This document shows, piece by piece, positions 57,170 through 64,000 of a DNA stretch of 64,000 nucleotides. The stretch comes from Hysterangium stoloniferum. Lineage: Eukaryota > Basidiomycota > Agaricomycetes > Hysterangiales > Hysterangiaceae. Within the stretch, counting starts at the first letter, position 1; the number at the start of each line of letters is the position of its first letter. The notes under the pieces are model-generated. The model saw nothing but the letters and a program-made list of their open reading frames with translations, was not told where the DNA came from and made no database searches. Both the position numbers and the translations under genes were made by a program. The stretch lies in assembly GCA_015178975.1 (NCBI GenBank), contig WHVD01000010.1:372001-436000 (forward strand), given 5' to 3'.

Positions 57170-57890
57170 GATTGGCTTATTGAAAGGAGGATGAAGAGCG
57201 GTTGGAAGTACAATAGCAAGAAGTGGCTCTCTTAACTACACTTTGGTGTCACGTTTGTCATAGATTGAGTCACGAGCGCCAATGTCACTGATCCACCTTC
57301 GGTGCACAGCAAAATCCTTCCCAATGAATTTTATTTTGTGCTGAATCTGACTTGAACATTTTAGGTTACACAAAAATGGAATAAACTGTAACCTTTGTAG
57401 AGATAATAGGGCGAAGGACTAAGCCTTAGTTGGACCGTTAGATAAAACTTTGTTGACTATACTATATAGTACCCGGCGATCCATCCCCGGGTTGGCACTG
57501 CCTCCAATGCAGTCGGTACTGCTTAATCCAAAAACCTTTAGTTTATCAGTAAATATCACATTCGGAATGGCGATAATTGTATGTACACCAAAACTTAAGC
57601 TTGCCTCTAGACAAATTGAAGGTTTCACGAGAAATATTTACTACGAAGCGGCCACATTCTGAAATCTCACTGGATCCATAGTAGATGCACGCGTTCTTCT
57701 AATCATAAATGGACGGATACCAAACCGTCCTGACGCATCTACTGCGCCTAGTTTGATAGAGGAGTTGTGGCCGATCTGCAGACAATGCTGGAACTTAAAC
57801 GCTAATAACCGACCTAGGGGAGCATCACCCTGGTACCGGATATTGAAAAAATTGACTGTATACACTTTAACTTATTGCCACCCCGAATGC
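57170..57890. other. Intergenic with a short hairpin
   Basis: No gene recognised. AGTAGATGC at 57680 and GCATCTACT at 57738 are inverted repeats enclosing about 50 nt, perhaps a remnant of a small element. Confidence 0.4.
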
Positions 57891-58495
57891 CAGGTGGCTT
57901 CCCGGCACTGATTTTAGCATTGGTTATCCCCTTTCCTTTGCCTTTCCGACCAGATGATGTGGTGCAAGCTCGCATATGACCATCCTTTTTTACCCCTCCA
58001 GGTGGCACTAATTTGAAGTGCAGTAAGAAACACCGATGCAGACATGATGTATTTATGTGTGGACCGACAACCAAGATAAATCCTGAATATCTGTGTGTTG
58101 ATGCTATGTTGGAACACTCCCCCTCACAGAGGGGACGTCGGCTGAAGCCTTATAGGCAGTTTTGATGTTATATGGTCTCAACGCCAACCCCATGCTACCT
58201 GATCCTGTTATCCTTCACACAGTGCCCCGAACTATCTGAACAATTGTTGATTTTAAATTTTCTGCATTGTCAGTCTGATATTAAACCAAGGAGACTATCT
58301 ACCGGTAGCTAACACCACAGCTTCAAGGTACGAAAGTACTAATATACACATGGTTTTTTCATGGCACATTGAACAATGAAACGAGATAATACACATATGA
58401 CAAAATAAATTATCGGTTATTCAGTATTCCGTTCTCGCCAGCTGGCTAAAGAAACAGCCTGAAGGTCTCCTTCAGGACGCGAGCCCATCACGTAC
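57891..58495. repeat. Segmental duplication, copy A
   Basis: It matches 59206-60158 from CCCCGAATGCCA to GCGAGCCCATCAC with scattered differences. It lacks about 330 nt that copy B has (59538-59866). No intact coding region. Confidence 0.88.
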
Positions 58496-59215
58496 TAGGG
58501 GGTTGCACCTGGGGGACGTTTGTTAGAATATAGGGGTGTGCGAGCATGCACAAGGGGCCACACCGGCAATTTACCACCCTATTGTTCTTTTGAGTTTGGC
58601 TTAACCCTTTGTTGTCATACGTCTATTGTTCTCAAGGCGTATATGTATAGATTTCTTGTACTTACGCTATCCGTTTGCCTCCTACCAGACACAGAGGGTC
58701 AAACGGAAATTATATTCGTCATTGCTTGAGATTCACGAGCTTTAAGATCTTATTTCAACAACGTTGTCTGCAAAGAACGAAGCGATGACACGGCCGTAAC
58801 TTGGTATCTAGGACGGAGTCCAATCATCCGATTCCCAAATGACATCACGCCGCCACCGGGATGGATGCCTCCAGCGTTAGCACTCCCGCTTGGGACGGGC
58901 TCTCGAAGGAGCATCTTCTCCTGCGCGTGGGCGGCGGGTACGTTGACCCGACCAGGAGGTCTTTGGGGATGTTCCCTAGGTGAAGGGGAACGAGAAAAGA
59001 TACGGAAAGGCGGAGAAGCATCTAGAAGTTTAGATTATGGGTCATCTGTCGTCGTGAATTGCGCAAAAAAGACAACGGACCTCTTGGTCGTATTCGTGAC
59101 TGTTGGACGCGCGTGTTCGAGCCGGTGGAAGGCGGTTCATCGTCGCTATCGAGTATTACAATTGGCCGACTGCGTCCACCCCTGTTGTTATGCGTGGGAC
59201 TGCCTCCCCGAATGC
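58496..59215 (-). pseudogene. Partial RING-like pseudogene, split by a solo LTR
   Basis: In plus-strand order, 58496-58515 matches 56418-56438 of the RING-like gene, and after the inserted LTR, 58761-58975 matches 56440-56775 with gaps. The segment 59105-59205 matches 56782-56875. Internal deletions and frame changes leave no usable open frame, and the zinc ligands are not included. It lies between the two copies of the segmental duplication. Confidence 0.85.
58521..58760 (+). mobile_element. Solo LTR (240 bp) inside the RING pseudogene
   Basis: It starts TGTTAGAATATAGGGGTG and ends TTATTTCAACA. ACGTT is repeated at 58516-58520 and 58761-58765. It is the same family as 23476-23673, in the opposite orientation. 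Removing it rejoins the pseudogene sequence without a gap. Confidence 0.92.
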
Positions 59216-60158
59216 CAAGTGGTTTCCCGGCACTGATTTTAGCGTTGGTTCTCGGTGATATATATCCCCTGTCCTTTGGCTTTCCGACCAGATGATATGG
59301 TGCAAGCTCGCATATGACCGTCCTTTTTACCCCTCCAGGTGGCACTAATTTGAAGTGCAGAGTAAGAAACACCGATGCAGACCTAATGCATTTATGTGTG
59401 GACCGACAACTAAGATAAGTCCCTAATGTCTGTGTGTTGATGCTATGTTGAAACACTCCCACTCCCCCTCACAGAGGGGAGGTCGGGTGAAGCCTTACGG
59501 ACAGTTTTGATGCTTGTATGGTCTCAACCCCAATCCCCATAAATATTTGTTCTTTAATCAAACTAAGGTCAATTTCTGAGATAGAAAGCAACTATTATAT
59601 CTTCAGAAATACTTCTATAAATATTTCTTTACTTTGGACTAATATTATTTGTACACTCAGACTTGTGATGCTTAATTGTCATCAGACCCTTGCTTCGGTG
59701 GGACTAACAATATTAGAGAGTGGAAAGTGATTTAAACATCAGCTTGTCGTCCAATAATTGTGCCAGATGGTGGGGTATACGTCGATGCTCAGTGAAGGCG
59801 GAACAATTGTGGGAAGAGCACGTATACGGAAGGTCTGGTTAAAGACGAATACTCTGTGTGGAAAGCTACCTGATCCTGTTATCCTTCACACAGTGCCCCG
59901 AACTATCCGAACAATTGTTGATTTTAAATTTTCTGCATTGTCAGTCTGATATTAAACCAAGGAGACTATCTACCGGTAGCTAACACCACAGCTTTAAACT
60001 ACGAAAGTACTATATACACATGGATTTTTCACTGCACATTGAACAATGAAACGAGATAATACACACATGACAAAATAGATTATCGGTTATTCGTTATTCC
60101 GTTGTGGCCAAAGAAACAGCCTGAAGGTCTCCTTTAGGACGCGAGCCCATCACATAAC
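59206..60158. repeat. Segmental duplication, copy B
   Basis: Blocks 59206-59537 and 59867-60158 match copy A. The middle part (59538-59866) is unique to copy B and AT-rich, with no recognisable gene. Confidence 0.88.
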
Positions 60159-60167
60159 GCACCCACC

Positions 60168-61770
60168 TCACAACAACCAACGAATACCAGCGCTAAGTTG
60201 CCTGCTTTGCCTGCGACTAGCCGTCAGATCGGGGAAATGTTCATGAAACCCATGCGGGAACCCCGGGTACCTCCCGACAGCGTAAGTACTCATTTAAGGA
60301 GATAGCTAAGCGATGGTACTTACATGTCGACCATGGTAGGGACACCAACCTCACGTAACAGCTTATTATATAAAATGGTTTCATCACGCAGTGGATCCAT
60401 TCCGTTTATTTGGATGTAAGTACGCGGAAGTCCTTCAAATGAGGCTGCCAGGAGGGGTGATACTTCCGGATTGCTGGCATGAGGACCATGATACGTTTCT
60501 AAAGAATTGAAAATTAGATAAAATTCCCAACAAGCATAAATCGGTACTTACCCCAGAAAAGATGGATTAGTTCCCCAGACAGAATGCTTGCGTCGGAATT
60601 CTGTTCCAAGGAAAGAAGCTCGTCTTTGAACCTAAATGATGTAAGATAAATTTCCCAAAAACCGAATAAAATTCATAATCACTCACTTTACCGGATATGA
60701 GGACGACGTAGATAGGAGAGCTGGAGTAACGAACACCTGTCCGGTACTTGTTCCTTTGAGATCCGGGTCGTTCACAGCTCTTTGAACCATGGCAGGGCCA
60801 AGTTGCTCCCAGAGGAAATACCACCTACAATCCCATCGAGCGCCGGGACACCAATGGAAGGCCCAAGCCAAACGTGTCATCAGCTGACCTTGGTTCCTCC
60901 ACCGCATATCACTTGAATTCCAGAACCTCCCTAATACCCTTGTTGTCAAATTCGAGGTGGGTAAGTGGGTCTAGACAGACGTGAGTATCGTGGGTGTTAT
61001 GACTGATTGACGCTGTTTTCTCCCTACCTCATTAGATGTGATATACCTGAGTAGAAACTTGTCAACGACGTTCTGGCCTTGCCATGGTCCAACCCCCTAT
61101 GCATATCTATCGAAATGAGCTGTGAGTTTTCGACAACCTAGAAAATGTGGAATAAATATACAGTGAATTATCTAAAGATGGATGACTATTACCCATTTGA
61201 GCGAAGCGTATGCATCATTGAGTGGGGTTGGAAATGGGTGTTCCGGCGCCTTCCGATAATCAACTGCTACGCATGAGATTCGCAGGTCTACAGACAACGC
61301 GTAGCAAGGTGTCGGCGTTGTCGAGAGTGCCGCTACACCATCCTGGAAAGAAGAGTTAGGCTTCCTGTTGTTGTGGGCCAACGACAGAGGGACATACCGC
61401 CTCCAAATATCCAAACAAGTGCTGGGTAGCGATCTTGTCGGTCTTCTCCCAGTAATGTGTTCGGATCTGGGACGTATGTCCTAACACTTTTTGGACTTAC
61501 TTCAACAGGTAGCACCCACTGCCGTGCAGTTAGGTTTAGGTGGGTGCCTTTACAATATAATGGGTAGTTACTGTTAATGAATGTTTTGGGTTCAAGTGGA
61601 AGCTTGAATATACACTCACTCAACGGTCGACGGGAAAGCGACCGTCCAACAGCTTCAGCAAGTCCTCTTCTGTACTGAGCAAAGTCTTTAGGGAGTTCGG
61701 TTGGAGGGACAGAGGAGGCTACTTCATCCCATTCGGGGTCCGGTTCAGAAAGATGCGTGTATTGCGACAT
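60168..61770 (-). pseudogene. HSL-type alpha/beta hydrolase (esterase/lipase), apparently disrupted
   Basis: The start MSQYTHLSEPDPEWDEV at 61770 and the end GFPHGFHEHFPDL are intact. Recognisable parts: an oxyanion-type motif WIFGGG (usually HGGG), CVAVDYRKAPEHPFPTPLND, a nucleophile motif GISSGSN, LGPAMVQRAVNDPDLKGTST, the acid region INGMDPLRDE and the catalytic His in HGFHEH. At least one frameshift occurs before VDLRISCV (about 61290) and another within GISSGSN/LGPAM (about 60805). A segment of about 280 nt between KWVVENSQ and GISSGSN does not fit the family and may be an insertion. It could still be a gene with sequencing errors or unusual introns. Confidence 0.65.
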
Positions 61771-62299
61771 GGGTGCGGACTGCGACAGACCATACACGCA
61801 GAGTTTTTCTCGTTTTTATCTCTCTATTGTCGAATCCAGGCTCATTGGATGGATTACACGAGGCTTCTCCCAATTAACGTTCAACGTCCTACTGAATACA
61901 GAGCTTCCCGATTGGCACTGGCTGCCACCAAATTAACTTGCCATCAAATAGCCAATCGGTGGGTCAACTCCTGGGTGATTTCCAGCGAGAATCAAGATCG
62001 TTTTTTAATTTAAGAAGCAGAGGGGACAAGGGGAGCAGTTTATGGAAGCATGTCGCCATCACCAGCTGTAGGTATGTGCCAACGACACCACCAATGTTGT
62101 GGAAACTTCTTATTTTCATAGTGAAGAATTTTTAAGATACTTAATGAGAACGTTCATCTTAAGAGTCACGACCCGGTCAATCAACGCCCATCATCAGATG
62201 CCATTATTCGCTTCGGTGTATACAATTCTAGATGAACGCCGTCCCATGACTTAACCATGGCGCCTGGTCTGATATGCAGCAGCGGGCGACCGGAGATGG
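61771..62299. other. Intergenic, no gene recognised
   Basis: No coding region or repeat recognised before the Copia remnant. Confidence 0.45.
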
Positions 62300-63266
62300 C
62301 TATTCGAAAACTATATGTTCGGATATAACCATTCATTATGCGTCTCATCAACTGCCCCATTGAAATCTACTGATGACGGCGCCAAGAAGGCCAATGCAGA
62401 ACTCAACCGTTGCTTCGAAATCAAGGACTTGGGAACGCCATCAGTTATACTTGGTATGAAGATATCACAGGATTCCATAACAGGAACAATTTCGTTATCA
62501 CAGAAGGCATATCTAGAGTGGACCTTAGAGCGTTTCAGAATGTCCAACTGTAATCCTAAGTCCACCACCTGAGATTGATCTCAGCCACAAGCTTTGTCCT
62601 AAGACAGATGAAGATAAACAATTTATTTATGGCGGATAAATCTTATCATTCTGCGCTAGGTGACTTATGTGGACACAGGTTGCAATGCACTCTGACTTAT
62701 CATATACTGTCAACACGCTTGCGCGTTTTCAGGACCTGGTCACTGGAAGGAACTTATGCATGTATACACCTATGTGAAAGGTACTCTGGATTACACTAAC
62801 AACTACCAGCGAGGAGAGAAGACAGTCTGAAACCGGTTGGTTACGTCGATGCCAATTACAGGGGAGACGAGGAACACGACGATCAACTTCTGGCTGCATA
62901 TACAATATGACGGGAGGTGCAGTATCTTGGAGCTCGAAGCTCCAGGCAACTGTTGCACTCTCAACTGCCGAAGCAGAATATGTAGCGTTAACACGAGCAG
63001 CTCAGCAAGGGTTATGGATGCATGCATTCTTAGGAGAGATCGGCCTGAAACAGTCCTTCCCAATCACTCTCTATTCTGATAACACCTCCACAATTGCACT
63101 TGCGCCTTCAACAAAAGGGCACCAACGCGCGAAACATATCGATATACGCCATCACTACATCCGCGAGCTTGTGAAAGCAAAACAGATTGAACTTAAGCAT
63201 ATCACCTCAATAAACAACATAGCGGAAGTTTTCACAAAGTCTTATGAAAGCACTTCACACAAATAA
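62300..63266 (+). pseudogene. Ty1/Copia reverse transcriptase end and RNase H, truncated
   Basis: The reverse transcriptase C-terminal part reads CFEIKDLGTPSVILGMKISQ and LSQKAYLEWTLERF (62410-62540). The frame is then lost. RNase H follows at 62907-63260 with ALSTAEAEYVALTRAAQQGL and HIDIRHHYIRELV. Gag, protease, integrase and the YVDD active site are missing, so only the 3' part of the element remains. Confidence 0.92.
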
Positions 63267-63304
63267 TATCATGGGTTTATTCGGTTTACAGGTTTACGAC
63301 GACC

Positions 63305-63540
63305 ACTGGGGGAGTGTTGATATGAGGTGTCGATCGACTAACACGCATAAACAAACATCAAACATAATGTTACCTTCAGGTATCATGGATAGATCAATTG
63401 AAGTTATATATTATTTAGGCAACGTTCGGGCAACGTCTATAGCAACGACCGGGATCACTTTACTTTCCCCTCAGTCGTCTTACACAGTGTCCGACTACTG
63501 AGTTACGTTGCACGTTTACAGTCAGCTGTGCTATATCTAA
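63305..63540 (+). mobile_element. Polypurine tract and 3' LTR of the Copia remnant
   Basis: ACTGGGGGAG (63305-63314) directly precedes TGTTGATATGAGG, the standard layout of a polypurine tract followed by an LTR start (63315). The right end of the LTR is not certain; it may be a CA near 63520-63540. Confidence 0.6.
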
Positions 63541-64000
63541 CTTCTCCCATGGACACGGGCAGCTCGAGGCGCTATCATTCCCTTTCTCCTCTCATATTGG
63601 TGCTTTGCCCTTATTATTATGAAAGAATGAAGATGAAGATATCCCAATGTCCTGTTATCCGCCTTTCACCATTGGCCTTGACACCGTTTTTCGGTCATTC
63701 CCACATGATTTAGATGGTTCTTGTTTGTCCGATCCCCCAACAAGACTACAAGGGTATGGGGGTGAGTCTAAAATAGCGCAGAAAGGTGGGGCAATACTTT
63801 CAGTCACAATAAAGATGAAAAATTTATAACATACCATTTGGAGAGAAACAGCGCTCTGAAGAACCTGCTCTCTCACCCACTATATGAGGGAATGAGATTG
63901 AGGTAACAAACAGGAATAAAATGAGATGACATGGTAATCACGAACTAACCCGGCATACATGTTAACTTTCCTGAGAGCACCAGCAACTGATGGGTGGAAT
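63541..64000. other. Right edge, possible minus-strand exons
   Basis: On the minus strand, GT-AG pairs can be drawn (63946-63896 and 63827-63772), but the product is not recognisable. It may be the end of a gene that lies beyond the window. Confidence 0.25.

Noticed and set aside
58865-59236. A 123-codon plus-strand frame
   Set aside because: It is the complement of the RING pseudogene fragment and not an independent gene.
57814-59462. Similar minus-strand frames in both duplication copies, considered as a small gene family
   Set aside because: The frames differ between copies by indels and share no conserved reading frame, so the similarity reflects DNA duplication.

Overview
The window is nuclear DNA of a basidiomycete fungus, most likely an agaricomycete. 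The genes have many short introns (about 45-70 nt, with CTRAY-type branch sites). They include fungus- or basidiomycete-type families (DUF6535, DUF6533-like seven-helix proteins). Ty3/Gypsy, Ty1/Copia and Helitron remnants are present. No ribosomal RNA, tRNA or CRISPR array was recognised.

Region 1 (1-7236) is one remarkable gene. A DUF6535 membrane domain is followed by a long HEAT-repeat domain encoded by at least 27 tandem exon-intron units. Each exon is one 39-residue HEAT repeat of 117 nt, each intron is about 49 nt, and every junction is phase 1.

Region 2 (about 8.2-23.7 kb) is a nested transposon island. It holds a decayed but fully bounded Gypsy chromovirus (8901-17030, 5-bp target duplication CTAAG), solo LTRs of several families with exact target duplications, a Helitron helicase remnant, a 303-bp tandem duplication and a MITE-like element. 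The Gypsy element carries an extra gene on its opposite strand, with its own TATA box, a coiled coil and a Zn2Cys6-type cysteine cluster.

Region 3 (24.9-27.8 kb) has a serine-rich orphan protein gene and the gene for mitochondrial ribosomal protein uL30m.

Region 4 (29.3-47.4 kb) looks like a small metabolic cluster: three paralogous FAD-dependent monooxygenases (A, B, C), an aldo-keto reductase and two paralogous seven-helix membrane proteins. The order suggests that a [membrane protein + monooxygenase] pair was duplicated.

Region 5 (49.4-57.2 kb) is a compact housekeeping block: a DUF4604 protein, TFIIH subunit Tfb2, an HSBP1-like protein, the proteasome chaperone Nas6/gankyrin and a RING-like protein. 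Neighbours are divergent or convergent with short spacers.

Region 6 (57.2-64 kb) is rearranged. A segmental duplication (57891-58495 and 59206-60158) flanks a RING pseudogene that is split by a solo LTR. A damaged HSL-type esterase gene and the 3' end of a Copia element follow. All exon models here were built by hand from splice signals, reading phase and family resemblance; none has transcript support.
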